A DNA stretch of 64,000 bases from an uncultured beta proteobacterium (lineage in GTDB: Bacteria; Pseudomonadota; Gammaproteobacteria; Burkholderiales; Burkholderiaceae_C): contig CAJAES010000069.1 of assembly GCA_903938815.1 (NCBI GenBank), positions 1 through 64,000 of the forward strand, given 5' to 3'. The position numbers and the translations under genes were made by a program. Below are positions 42,476-50,414 of the stretch, piece by piece. Under the pieces are notes generated by a model. It saw only the letters and a list, made by a program, of their open reading frames with translations, searched no databases and was not told where the DNA came from. The first letter of the stretch is position 1; each line of letters starts with the position of its first letter.

Positions 42476-42531
42476 GGCGCCGGCGGTGCTTCATGCCGCC
42501 TGCAAGGGATGATCCCGGCCGCCAACGACGA

Positions 42532-42560
42532 GTTGTCGCACGCTGCGACAACTTGTCGCA
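42532..42560. promoter_or_regulatory. TTGTCGCA/TGCGACAA dyad plus third half-site, probable response-regulator operator
   Basis: The perfect inverted repeat GTTGTCGCA (42532-42540), CGC, TGCGACAAC (42544-42552) is followed at once by another TTGTCGCA (42553-42560). The two direct copies are 20 bp apart, about two helical turns. Dyads with Fis-type-HTH spacing are typical NtrC-family sites. The array lies between the divergent formate dehydrogenase operons, and the leftward one encodes such a regulator. I noticed no other full dyad in the window. Confidence 0.7.
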
Positions 42561-42581
42561 AAAGTCTCCCGACACACCCTA

Positions 42582-42610
42582 TTGAAACCCTGACGTCCCT
42601 GAGGGCTAAT
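42582..42610 (+). promoter_or_regulatory. Sigma-70-like promoter of the formate dehydrogenase operon
   Basis: TTGAAA (42582-42587) and GCTAAT (42605-42610) are 17 bp apart. The expected start near 42617 puts the third TTGTCGCA at about -61 and the dyad centre at about -75, ordinary activator distances. No GG-N10-GC sigma-54 element was seen at a matching place. Confidence 0.6.
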
Positions 42611-42661
42611 ACGCAGTGAATATGCATGCCCGTGCATGGGCTGCACTGCCGGAGACCGACC

Positions 42662-42874
42662 ATGGACCAGGATTCCTCGAAGCTGCTCTCGCGACGCCGC
42701 GTTTTCGCGGGTGCCGGTACGGCGGGCGCGCTGGCGGCTGCCGCCGCCGTGCTGCCGCTGGCCGACACCGCGCCGCCCCAGGTGGCCGATGCCGGCGCCG
42801 AGCCGCCGGACGCCGACGGGCGTTACCAGGTCACGCAGCACGTGCTGCGCTACTACCAGACGGCCAAGGTCTGA
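42662..42874 (+). CDS. Small twin-arginine-signal protein of the formate dehydrogenase region
   Basis: A 70-residue protein with an N-terminal SRRRVFAGAGTAGALAAAAAV Tat-like signal and a short charged tail ending HVLRYYQTAKV. It matches the small formate dehydrogenase-region Tat-target family (FdhX-type), whose role is unknown; the constant tail suggests an assembly function. ATG 42662 has GGAG 9 nt upstream. It is the first gene of the rightward operon, 16 bp before the catalytic subunit. Confidence 0.85.
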   Translation: MDQDSSKLLSRRRVFAGAGTAGALAAAAAVLPLADTAPPQVADAGAEPPDADGRYQVTQHVLRYYQTAKV

Positions 42875-42890
42875 GAGCCCAGGAGACATC

Positions 42891-45863
42891 ATGCTGTTGA
42901 CCCGCAAGGCCGGCCCGTCCGGCGCCCCCGTTTCCGGCCTCGTGTCCCATCTGGCGCACGGCCTGTCGCGAGCCGTACCCACGATGGACCGGCGCGCATT
43001 CCTGCGCCGCTCCGGCCTGGGCGTCGGTGCCGGCATCGCCGCATCGCAGCTCACGCTGGTGAAGAAGGCGCAGGCCGCCGACGCCCCCAAGGACGGCGGT
43101 CGCAAGATCGAAGTCAAGCGCACCGTCTGCGGCCACTGCTCGGTCGGCTGCGCCATCGACGCCGTCGTCGAGAACGGCGTCTGGGTGCGCCAGGAGCCGG
43201 TCTTCGACTCGCCCATCAACCTGGGCGCCCACTGCGCCAAGGGCGCTGCCGTGCGCGAGAACGGCCACGGCGAGTACCGCCTCAAGTACCCGATGAAGCT
43301 GGTGAACGGCAAGTACCAGCGCATTTCCTGGGATGTGGCGCTCGACGAGATCAGCAAGAAGATGCTGGCCCTGCGCGAGCAGAGCGGCCCGGACTCCGTC
43401 TACGTGGTCGGGTCGTCCAAGCACAACAACGAGCAGGCCTACCTGCTGCGCAAGTGGATGAGCTTCTGGGGCAGCAACAACTGCGACCACCAGGCACGCA
43501 TCTGCCACTCCACCACCGTGGCCGGCGTGGCGAACACGTGGGGGTATGGTGCGATGACCAACTCCTACAACGACATGCAGAACGCCAAGGCGGCGCTCTA
43601 CATCGGCTCCAACGCCGCCGAGGCGCACCCGGTGTCCATGCTGCACATGCTGCACGCCAAGGAAACCGGCTGCAAGATGATCGTGGTCGACCCCCGCTTC
43701 ACGCGCACGGCGGCCAAGGCAGACCATTTCGTCCGCATCCGCTCGGGCACCGACATTCCCTTCCTGTTCGGTGTGCTGCACCACATCTTCAAGAACGGCT
43801 GGGAAGACAAGAAGTACCTCGAGGACCGTGTCTACGGCATGGAGAAGGTCCGTGAGGACGTGCTGGCCAAGTGGACGCCCGACAAGGTCATGGAGGTCTG
43901 CGGCGTCGACGAGGCCACCTGCCTGCTGGTCGCCGAGACCATGGCCAAGAACCGCCCGAGCACCGTCGTGTGGTGCATGGGCCAGACCCAGCACACCATC
44001 GGCAACGCGATGGTCCGCGCTTCCTGCATCCTGCAGCTGGCGCTGGGCAACGTCGGCATGAGCGGCGGCGGCACCAACATCTTCCGCGGCCACGACAACG
44101 TCCAGGGCGCCACCGACGTCGGCCCGAACCCCGATTCCCTGCCGGGCTACTACGGCCTGGCCGAAGGTTCCTTCAAGCACTTCGCCGCCACCTGGGGCGT
44201 GGACTTCGAGTGGATCAAGAAGCGCTACGCGCCGGGCATGATGACCAAGCCCGGCATCACGGTGTCGCGCTGGATCGACGGCGTGACCGAGAAGAACGAG
44301 CTCATCGACCAGGACAGCAACCTGCGCGGCGTCTTCTTCTGGGGCCACGCGCCCAACTCGCAGACCCGCGGTCTCGAGATGAAGAAGGCGATGGACAAGC
44401 TCGACCTGCTGGTCGTGGTGGACCCGTTCCCGAGCGCCACCGCCGCCATGGCCGCGATGCCCGGCAAGGCCGAGGACATGAACCCGAACCGCGCCGTCTA
44501 CCTGCTGCCGGCAACGACGCAGTTCGAGACCGCCGGCTCGTGCACGGCTTCCAACCGGTCCATCCAGTGGCGCGAGAAGGTCATGGACCCGCTGTGGGAA
44601 AGCCGCACCGACCACATGATCATGTACCAGCTGGCGCAGAAGCTGGGCTTCGACAAGGAGCTGGTCAAGAACTACAAGATGGTCAAGGGCAAGGGCGGCA
44701 TGGACGAGCCCGAGGCCGAGTCCATCCTGCGCGAGATCAACAAGAGCGTCTGGACCATCGGCTACACGGGCCAGAGCCCCGAGCGCCTGAAGGCCCACAT
44801 GCGCAACATGCATGTCTTCGACGTGAAGACCCTGCGTGCCAAGGGCGGCATCGACAAGGAAACCGGCTACAAGCTCGACGGCGACTACTTCGGCCTGCCG
44901 TGGCCGTGCTACGGCACGCCCGAGCTCAAGCACCCGGGCAGCCCGAACCTGTACGACACCTCCAGGCACGTCATGGACGGTGGCGGCAACTTCCGCGCGA
45001 ACTTCGGCGTCGAGCGCGAGGGTGAATCCCTGCTGGCCGGCGACGGCTCGCACAGCAAGGGCGCCGACCTCACGATGGGCTACCCGGAATTCGACCACCT
45101 GTTGCTGAAGAAGCTCGGCTGGTGGGGCGACCTGACCGAAGCCGAGCAGAAGGCTGCCGAAGGCAAGAACTGGAAGACCGACCCGTCGGGCGGCATCATC
45201 CGCGTGGCGATGCAGGTGCACGGCTGCCACCCCTTCGGCAACGCGAAGGCGCGTGCCGTCGTCTGGAACTTCCCCGACCCGATCCCGCAGCACCGTGAGC
45301 CGCTGTACAGCACCCGCCCCGAGATGGTGGCCAAGTACCCGACGCACGAGGACAAGAAGGGCTTCTGGCGCATGCCGACGCTCTACAAGTCGGTGCAGGA
45401 GAAGAACAAGGACATCGGCAAGACCTTCCCGCTGATCATGACCAGCGGCCGGCTCGTCGAGTACGAGGGCGGTGGCGAGGAAACCCGCTCCAACCCCTGG
45501 CTGGCCGAACTGCAGCAGGACATGTTCGTCGAGATCAACCCGAAGGTCGCCAACGACCGGGGCATCCGCAACGGCGAGTACGTCTGGGTCAAGACGCCGA
45601 CCATGCAGGCCCTGCCCGACTTCAAGGGCATCCGCGTCAAGGCGATGGTCACCGAGCGTGTGGACGCCGAGACCGTCTTCCTGCCGTTCCACTTCTCCGG
45701 CCGCTGGGGCGGCATCGACCTGGCCCAGTACTACCCGGAGGGCGCGATGCCCGTGGTGCGCGGGGAGGCGGTCAACACGGCCACAACCTACGGCTACGAC
45801 AGCGTGACGATGATGCAGGAGACCAAGACCACGGTCTGCCAGATCGAACGAGCCACGGCTTAA
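42891..45863 (+). CDS. Formate dehydrogenase catalytic (alpha) subunit, cysteine type, Tat-exported
   Basis: Oxidises formate to CO2 at a bis-MGD molybdenum or tungsten centre. The 990-residue protein has a Tat signal (DRRAFLRRSGLGVGAG, about residues 33-48), the [4Fe-4S] ligands C80, C83, C87 and C115, and the molybdopterin oxidoreductase and dinucleotide-binding domains. The metal ligand is C205 in ARICHSTTVAG; E. coli FdnG has selenocysteine in that position. No in-frame TGA occurs. ATG 42891 has AGGAG 5 nt upstream and gives a 32-residue lead before the Tat motif. It forms an Fdn-type enzyme with the next subunits, active on the periplasmic side. Confidence 0.95.
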   Translation: MLLTRKAGPSGAPVSGLVSHLAHGLSRAVPTMDRRAFLRRSGLGVGAGIAASQLTLVKKAQAADAPKDGGRKIEVKRTVCGHCSVGCAIDAVVENGVWVRQEPVFDSPINLGAHCAKGAAVRENGHGEYRLKYPMKLVNGKYQRISWDVALDEISKKMLALREQSGPDSVYVVGSSKHNNEQAYLLRKWMSFWGSNNCDHQARICHSTTVAGVANTWGYGAMTNSYNDMQNAKAALYIGSNAAEAHPVSMLHMLHAKETGCKMIVVDPRFTRTAAKADHFVRIRSGTDIPFLFGVLHHIFKNGWEDKKYLEDRVYGMEKVREDVLAKWTPDKVMEVCGVDEATCLLVAETMAKNRPSTVVWCMGQTQHTIGNAMVRASCILQLALGNVGMSGGGTNIFRGHDNVQGATDVGPNPDSLPGYYGLAEGSFKHFAATWGVDFEWIKKRYAPGMMTKPGITVSRWIDGVTEKNELIDQDSNLRGVFFWGHAPNSQTRGLEMKKAMDKLDLLVVVDPFPSATAAMAAMPGKAEDMNPNRAVYLLPATTQFETAGSCTASNRSIQWREKVMDPLWESRTDHMIMYQLAQKLGFDKELVKNYKMVKGKGGMDEPEAESILREINKSVWTIGYTGQSPERLKAHMRNMHVFDVKTLRAKGGIDKETGYKLDGDYFGLPWPCYGTPELKHPGSPNLYDTSRHVMDGGGNFRANFGVEREGESLLAGDGSHSKGADLTMGYPEFDHLLLKKLGWWGDLTEAEQKAAEGKNWKTDPSGGIIRVAMQVHGCHPFGNAKARAVVWNFPDPIPQHREPLYSTRPEMVAKYPTHEDKKGFWRMPTLYKSVQEKNKDIGKTFPLIMTSGRLVEYEGGGEETRSNPWLAELQQDMFVEINPKVANDRGIRNGEYVWVKTPTMQALPDFKGIRVKAMVTERVDAETVFLPFHFSGRWGGIDLAQYYPEGAMPVVRGEAVNTATTYGYDSVTMMQETKTTVCQIERATA

Positions 45864-45872
45864 GGAACACTC

Positions 45873-46478
45873 ATGGCCCGCATGAAATTCATCTGCGACG
45901 CAGAACGCTGCATCGAGTGCAACGGTTGCGTCACGGCCTGCAAGGCCGAACACGACGTGCCCTGGGGCGTGAACCGCCGCCGGGTCGTCACCCTCAACGA
46001 CGGCCTGCCCGGCGAGAAGAGCATCTCGGTGGCCTGCATGCACTGCAGTGACGCGCCCTGCATGGCCGTTTGCCCGGTCGACTGTTTCTACCGCACCGAC
46101 GACGGCGTGGTGCTGCACGACAAGGACGTCTGCATCGGCTGCGGCTACTGCAGCTACGCCTGCCCGTTCGGCGCGCCGCAGTTCCCGAGCAACGGCACCT
46201 TCGGCCTGCGCGGCAAGATGGACAAGTGCACGTTCTGCGCCGGCGGCCCCGAGGCCAACGGCAGCGAGGCCGAGAACGAGAAGTACGGCCGCAACCGTCT
46301 CTCCGAAGGCAAGCTGCCGGCCTGCGCCGAGATGTGCTCGACCAAGGCCCTGCTGGGTGGCGATGGCGACGTCGTTGCCGACATCTTCCGCACCCGGGTG
46401 CTCACCCGGGGCAAGGGCAGCGAGGTCTGGGGCTGGGGCACCGCCTACGGCAAGCCGGCCGAAGGGAAGAAGTCATGA
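45873..46478 (+). CDS. Formate dehydrogenase beta subunit (four [4Fe-4S] clusters)
   Basis: A 201-residue electron-transfer subunit between the molybdenum subunit and the membrane cytochrome. Cysteine groups: CDAERCIECNGCVTACK, CMHCSDAPCMAVCP, CIGCGYCSYACP and CTFCAGG with CAEMC, enough for four cubane clusters. It lacks the long C-terminal membrane anchor of E. coli FdnH, so it is a shorter form held by the other subunits. The gene starts 9 bp after the alpha subunit and overlaps the lipoprotein gene by 4 nt. Confidence 0.95.
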   Translation: MARMKFICDAERCIECNGCVTACKAEHDVPWGVNRRRVVTLNDGLPGEKSISVACMHCSDAPCMAVCPVDCFYRTDDGVVLHDKDVCIGCGYCSYACPFGAPQFPSNGTFGLRGKMDKCTFCAGGPEANGSEAENEKYGRNRLSEGKLPACAEMCSTKALLGGDGDVVADIFRTRVLTRGKGSEVWGWGTAYGKPAEGKKS

Positions 46479-46717
46479 GCCGCCTCGCGCTGACGCTGGT
46501 GGCCGCGGCGGCCCTGGCGATGCTGGGCGCCTGCGGCGACAAGCCGCAGGAACTCGGCGCCGCGAAGAAGCCTGCCGAGGCCTCTTTCAAGGGCACGGAC
46601 AACGGCTACTCCGCGCCGGGCTGGAAGCAGGGCGACCAGGGGAGCTGGGAGACGCAGATGAAGACGCGCACCCAGCAGGGCCAGAACGAGTACCAGCGCA
46701 CCAGCGGTGCGGGCTGA
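46475..46717 (+). CDS. Small lipoprotein inside the formate dehydrogenase operon
   Basis: An 80-residue protein with a lipoprotein signal (LALTLVAAAALAMLGAC; lipidated Cys at residue 20) and a polar tail (KGTDNGYSAPGWKQGDQG, then WETQMKTRTQQGQNEYQR). ATG 46475 overlaps the beta subunit stop (ATGA), and the stop lies 10 bp before the gamma subunit ATG. I do not recognise a family. Its strict embedding suggests assembly or anchoring of the enzyme on the periplasmic face. Confidence 0.8.
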   Translation: MSRLALTLVAAAALAMLGACGDKPQELGAAKKPAEASFKGTDNGYSAPGWKQGDQGSWETQMKTRTQQGQNEYQRTSGAG

Positions 46718-46727
46718 GGAGGCGCCC

Positions 46728-47876
46728 ATGCGCACGCTACAGCAATGGACCCACCGCCTGCTGGCGCTGGCTGCCCTGGCTTGTGCCGGTGCCGTCATGG
46801 CCCAGGCGCCTGCCGCGCCGGCAGCACCCGCCGCACCCGCAGGCCCGCCCGCAGGCTTCGTGGCGCCGGCCGAGCCGAAGCCCGATGAGACCAACGCCCA
46901 GCGCGGCCAGACGCAGCCGGGCAACAACGCGCCATTCTGGCGCGGCGTGCGCGAATCGAGCACCCAGCAAGGCTATGTCAGCCTGCCGGGCGCCGAGAAG
47001 GGCATCCTGATCCAGGGCTTCACGCAGTACCCCGGGTCGCGCTTCACCACCGCGGGCGAGGCCTGGCGGCAGGTTCGCAACAACTGGCTCATCCCCTACG
47101 GCGGCGCGCTGCTGCTGATCATGCTGGTGGCCGTGGGTCTGCACTACAAGGTCAAGGGCCCGCTGGAGGTGCATGGCGCCGAGACCGGCCGCAAGATCGA
47201 GCGCTTCACGCCGCTGGAGCGTGCGGCTCACTGGTCCAACGCCATCGCGTTCGTGGCGCTGGCGGTGTCAGGCATCGTGATGGCCTTCGGCAAGTTCTTC
47301 CTGCTGCCGGTGCTGGGGGGCACGCTGTTCGGCTACCTCACCTACGCGCTGAAGAACCTGCACAACTTCGCCGGCCCGGTGTTCGCGGTCTCGCTGATCA
47401 TCGTGTTCGTCACGTTCGTGAAGGACAACCTGCCCAGCAAGGACGATCTGGCCTGGCTGGCCAAGGGAGGCGGGCTTTTCAACGGTGAGCACATCCCTTC
47501 GCACCGATTCAACGCGGGCGAGAAGGTCCTGTTCTGGGGCGGCGTGTTCCTGCTCGGCGCGTTCACCATCGGCTCCGGGTTCGTGCTGGACGACATCATC
47601 CCGGGCATGGCGTTCACGCGCGGCGACATGCAGATCGCCCACATGATCCACGCGACGGCGACCGTGCTCATGATGACGATGTTCATCGGCCACATCTACC
47701 TCGGCACCATCGGCGCCAAGGGCGCGTACGCTGCGATGCGCACCGGCTATGTGGACGAATCCTGGGCCCAGGAGCATCACGAGTACTGGTATCGCGACGT
47801 CAAGGCCGGCAAGATCCCGGCACAGCGTTCGACCCCGAGCGAGCCCACCGGCACTGCCGCTGGCGCCGGGGTCTGA
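46728..47876 (+). CDS. Formate dehydrogenase gamma subunit (cytochrome b556 type)
   Basis: A 382-residue membrane cytochrome that takes electrons from the beta subunit to quinone. It has a signal peptide (LLALAALACAGAVMAQA), an Ala/Pro-rich periplasmic segment of about 90 residues, a first helix (PYGGALLLIMLVAVGLHY), the FdoI/FdnI core (RFTPLERAAHWSNAIAFVAL, LHNFAGPVFAVSLIIVFVTF) and a last haem-binding helix (QIAHMIHATATVLMMTMFIGH). The length exceeds E. coli FdnI (217) because of the N-terminal extension. ATG 46728 has GAGGAG upstream. Confidence 0.94.
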   Translation: MRTLQQWTHRLLALAALACAGAVMAQAPAAPAAPAAPAGPPAGFVAPAEPKPDETNAQRGQTQPGNNAPFWRGVRESSTQQGYVSLPGAEKGILIQGFTQYPGSRFTTAGEAWRQVRNNWLIPYGGALLLIMLVAVGLHYKVKGPLEVHGAETGRKIERFTPLERAAHWSNAIAFVALAVSGIVMAFGKFFLLPVLGGTLFGYLTYALKNLHNFAGPVFAVSLIIVFVTFVKDNLPSKDDLAWLAKGGGLFNGEHIPSHRFNAGEKVLFWGGVFLLGAFTIGSGFVLDDIIPGMAFTRGDMQIAHMIHATATVLMMTMFIGHIYLGTIGAKGAYAAMRTGYVDESWAQEHHEYWYRDVKAGKIPAQRSTPSEPTGTAAGAGV

Positions 47877-47896
47877 ACCCGCAGGAGCACACAAGC

Positions 47897-48268
47897 ATGA
47901 ACAAGCAGATCCTCCTGGCCATCGCCCTCGCGGCCTTTGGCGCCAATGCACTCGCCAAGCTGCCGCCGCCCAGCGATGAAGCCAAGGCCAAGGCGGCCGA
48001 GGCCGCCGCCAAGACGGCGCACGGCGGCAAGGTCGACGGCTACAAGCTCTGCAAGAGCATGGAGCAGGTGGCCGCGGCCTACTACGCCAACGCCAAGAAG
48101 GCCGGCAAGGAAACCAAGCCCGCCACGACCACGCCGCCCTGCGCCGACCCCGGCCCCTTCGTGTACGCGCCGCCTGCCGCCGCATCGGCTCCTGCCGTGA
48201 CCGCGGCCGCCCCTGCGGCGCCTGCAGCGCCTGCAGCGCCGGCGGCCCCTGCACCGGCGAAGAAGTAA
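47897..48268 (+). CDS. Small exported protein of the formate dehydrogenase operon
   Basis: A 123-residue protein with a signal peptide (KQILLAIALAAFGANALA), a charged mature part with two cysteines (KLCKSMEQVAAAYYANAKKAGKE and TTTPPCADPGPF) and an Ala/Pro repeat tail. The two Cys may form a disulfide in the periplasm. Ribosome site AGGAG lies 7 nt upstream. Function is not known. It lies 20 bp after the cytochrome subunit and 9 bp before fdhD. Confidence 0.8.
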   Translation: MNKQILLAIALAAFGANALAKLPPPSDEAKAKAAEAAAKTAHGGKVDGYKLCKSMEQVAAAYYANAKKAGKETKPATTTPPCADPGPFVYAPPAAASAPAVTAAAPAAPAAPAAPAAPAPAKK

Positions 48269-48277
48269 GCCTCGGCC

Positions 48278-49192
48278 ATGTCCGTTCCGGGTGAAGCGCT
48301 TCCGCTGCCCCAGCCCACCGCGGCCCCACGGCCCCTGGTGCGGGGCGCGCCGCGCCTGACGCAGGCGCGCGGCGAGTTGCTGCGCGAGATCATCATCCTC
48401 GACGAATACGGCGAGCGGCGGCCGATCCACATCCCTGCGGAGCGCCCGCTGACGGTCTTCGTCGACAAGCGCGAACTTGTCACGCTGATGACGCTGGGCG
48501 CGATGCCCGAACTGCTGGTGCTCGGCTACCTGCTCAACCAGCGGCTGATCGAGCGCGTGGAGCAGGTCGAGTCGGTCACGGTCGACTGGGACGTCGGCGC
48601 CGCCGCCGTCAGGACGCACGCGGGTGTCACCGACATCGAGGCGCGCACGTCCAGGCGCGTGGTCACCACCGGCTGCGGCCAGGGCACGGTCTTCGGCGAC
48701 CTGCTCACCGAGGTGCACGGCATCCGGCTGCCGAGCGCGGCCGACGCGCGGATCCGGCAGAGCACGCTGCACCGCATGCTCGAGACCATGCGCCAGCAGG
48801 ACAGCATCCACCGCAAGGCCGGTTCCGTGCACGGCTGTGCTCTGTTCCGTGGCGCGGAGATGCTGATGTTCGTCGAGGACGTGGGGCGCCACAACGCCAT
48901 CGACAGCATTGCCGGCTGGATGGGCATGCACGGGGTCGATGGCGGCGACAAGGCGTTCTACACGACCGGCCGCCTGACCAGCGAGATGGTCATGAAGGCG
49001 GCCCAGCTGGGCGTGCCCATCATCGTCTCGCGCAACGGCGTCACGGCCATGGGCCACGAGATGGCGTCCCGCCTGGGCATGACGCTCTTCGGCCGCGCAT
49101 CGAACCGGCACTTCCTCTGCTACACGGGCTTCGAGCGTTTCGATTCCGAACCCGAGCCGCAACGGCCTGCCGTGCGCGTCGTCTCGGGCTGA
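48278..49192 (+). CDS. fdhD: Formate dehydrogenase accessory sulfurtransferase FdhD
   Basis: Carries sulfur from a cysteine desulfurase to the molybdenum cofactor of formate dehydrogenase, needed for activity. The 304-residue protein shows DELVTLMTLGAMPE-like sequence (here KRELVTLMTLGAMPELLVLG), HGCALFRG, FVEDVGRHNAIDSIAG and TTGRLTSEMVMKA. E. coli FdhD has a functional C-x2-C loop (C121, C124). Here the loop reads TTGCGQGT: C133 is present, but the second position is G136. Last gene of the rightward operon. Confidence 0.93.
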   Translation: MSVPGEALPLPQPTAAPRPLVRGAPRLTQARGELLREIIILDEYGERRPIHIPAERPLTVFVDKRELVTLMTLGAMPELLVLGYLLNQRLIERVEQVESVTVDWDVGAAAVRTHAGVTDIEARTSRRVVTTGCGQGTVFGDLLTEVHGIRLPSAADARIRQSTLHRMLETMRQQDSIHRKAGSVHGCALFRGAEMLMFVEDVGRHNAIDSIAGWMGMHGVDGGDKAFYTTGRLTSEMVMKAAQLGVPIIVSRNGVTAMGHEMASRLGMTLFGRASNRHFLCYTGFERFDSEPEPQRPAVRVVSG

Positions 49193-49239
49193 GCTCGGCC
49201 TAGACTCCGTCTCCTCGAATCACGAAGGAGACACGCCGC

Positions 49240-50331
49240 ATGAAGCCACCATTCCGCGCCGACCAGGTCGGCAGCCTGCTGCGCCCCGATTGGCTCGCCG
49301 CCGCGCGCGCCCGCTGGAAAGCCGGCGAGATCGATGCCGACACCCTGCGCCAGGCCGAGGACCGCGCCGTGCGCGAAGCCGTGCAGCGCCAGCAGGACAT
49401 CGGCCTGCAGGGCATCACCGACGGCGAGTTCCGCCGCGACTGGTGGCACCTCGATTTCCTGGGCCAGCTCGACGGCGTGCATCTGCAGGACAACTCGGGC
49501 CCGAAGTTCAAGATCGCAGGCCAGTCGGAGCAGCCGCCCATCGCCACCGTCACGGGCAAGGTGGCCTGCAGCCGGCCCATCATGGCCGACCACTTCGCGT
49601 TCCTGAAGTCCGTGACCACGGCCACGCCGAAGATGACGATCCCGTCACCGTCGATGCTGCACCTGCGCGGCGGCCGGGCAGCGATCTCCAAGGCCATCTA
49701 CCCCGATCTCGACGCCTTCTGGGACGATGTCGCCGCCGCGTACCGCGAGGCCATCCGCCACCTCGCCGATGCCGGCTGCCGCTACCTGCAGCTCGACGAC
49801 ATCACCTTCGCGTACCTGTGCGACCCGAAGATCCAGGCCACGTGCCGCGCGAATGGCGACGACCCGTCAGCGCTGCCGCGGCGCTACGCCGAAACCATCA
49901 ATGCCGCCCTGCGTGACCGGCCCGCCGACATGGCGGTGACGATCCACACCTGCCGGGGCAACTTCAAGAGTGCCTGGGTGGCCGAGGGCGGCTACGACCC
50001 GGTCGTCGAGGCGATGTTCTCGACCGACGTCGACGGCTGGTTCATGGAGTTCGACAACGAGCGCGCCGGCGGCTTCGAGCCGCTGCGCTCGGTGCCAAAG
50101 GGCAAGACCGTGGTGCTCGGACTCGTGACCACCAAGCTCGGCGAGCTGGAGACCAAGGAAGCGCTGATGCGGCGCATCGACGAGGCGTCGAAGGTGGTGC
50201 CGCTCGAGCAGCTGGCGCTCAGCCCGCAGTGCGGTTTCTCGAGCACGCACCATGGCAATGCCCTGTCGCAGGACGACCAGTGGCGCAAGCTCGAGCGTGT
50301 GGTGGAGGTGGCGGCCGAGGTCTGGCGCTAG
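49240..50331 (+). CDS. Cobalamin-independent methionine synthase (MetE C-terminal-like) protein
   Basis: A 363-residue protein matching only the C-terminal catalytic half of MetE (754 residues in E. coli), of the YxjG/YxjH type. Zinc site: HTCRGN, EFDNERAGGFEPL and PQCGFSST provide the His, Cys, Glu and second Cys. QLDDITFAYL is the substrate Asp region. Such stand-alone half proteins are proposed to methylate homocysteine with other methyl donors or to work in methyl transfer from plant-type compounds. The donor is not predictable. AAGGAG precedes ATG 49240; a TAGACT box lies about 34 bp upstream. Confidence 0.88.
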   Translation: MKPPFRADQVGSLLRPDWLAAARARWKAGEIDADTLRQAEDRAVREAVQRQQDIGLQGITDGEFRRDWWHLDFLGQLDGVHLQDNSGPKFKIAGQSEQPPIATVTGKVACSRPIMADHFAFLKSVTTATPKMTIPSPSMLHLRGGRAAISKAIYPDLDAFWDDVAAAYREAIRHLADAGCRYLQLDDITFAYLCDPKIQATCRANGDDPSALPRRYAETINAALRDRPADMAVTIHTCRGNFKSAWVAEGGYDPVVEAMFSTDVDGWFMEFDNERAGGFEPLRSVPKGKTVVLGLVTTKLGELETKEALMRRIDEASKVVPLEQLALSPQCGFSSTHHGNALSQDDQWRKLERVVEVAAEVWR

Positions 50332-50369
50332 CCGGTCGACTGGTTTGCCCGTCGGCCCGTCGGCCCATC

Positions 50370-50412
50370 AGCCGTCGGCAGTCGGCAGTCGGCGGTCGGC
50401 GGTCGGCTGCCG
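50370..50412. repeat. Short GTCGGC-type direct repeats
   Basis: Seven-base units CAGTCGG and CGGTCGG recur in the convergent gap after the MetE-like gene, with looser GTCGGCCC copies just before (50351-50365). Simple slippage DNA; no terminator is clear. Confidence 0.6.
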
Positions 50413-50414
50413 GC

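Noticed and set aside
42532-42661. Sigma-54 promoter before the formate dehydrogenase operon, expected for an NtrC-type regulator
   Set aside because: No GG-N10-GC element with the right flanks was seen, whereas a sigma-70-like pair with 17-bp spacing is present.
42891-45863. Selenocysteine (recoded TGA) in the formate dehydrogenase
   Set aside because: The reading frame is open throughout and the aligned active-site residue is Cys205.
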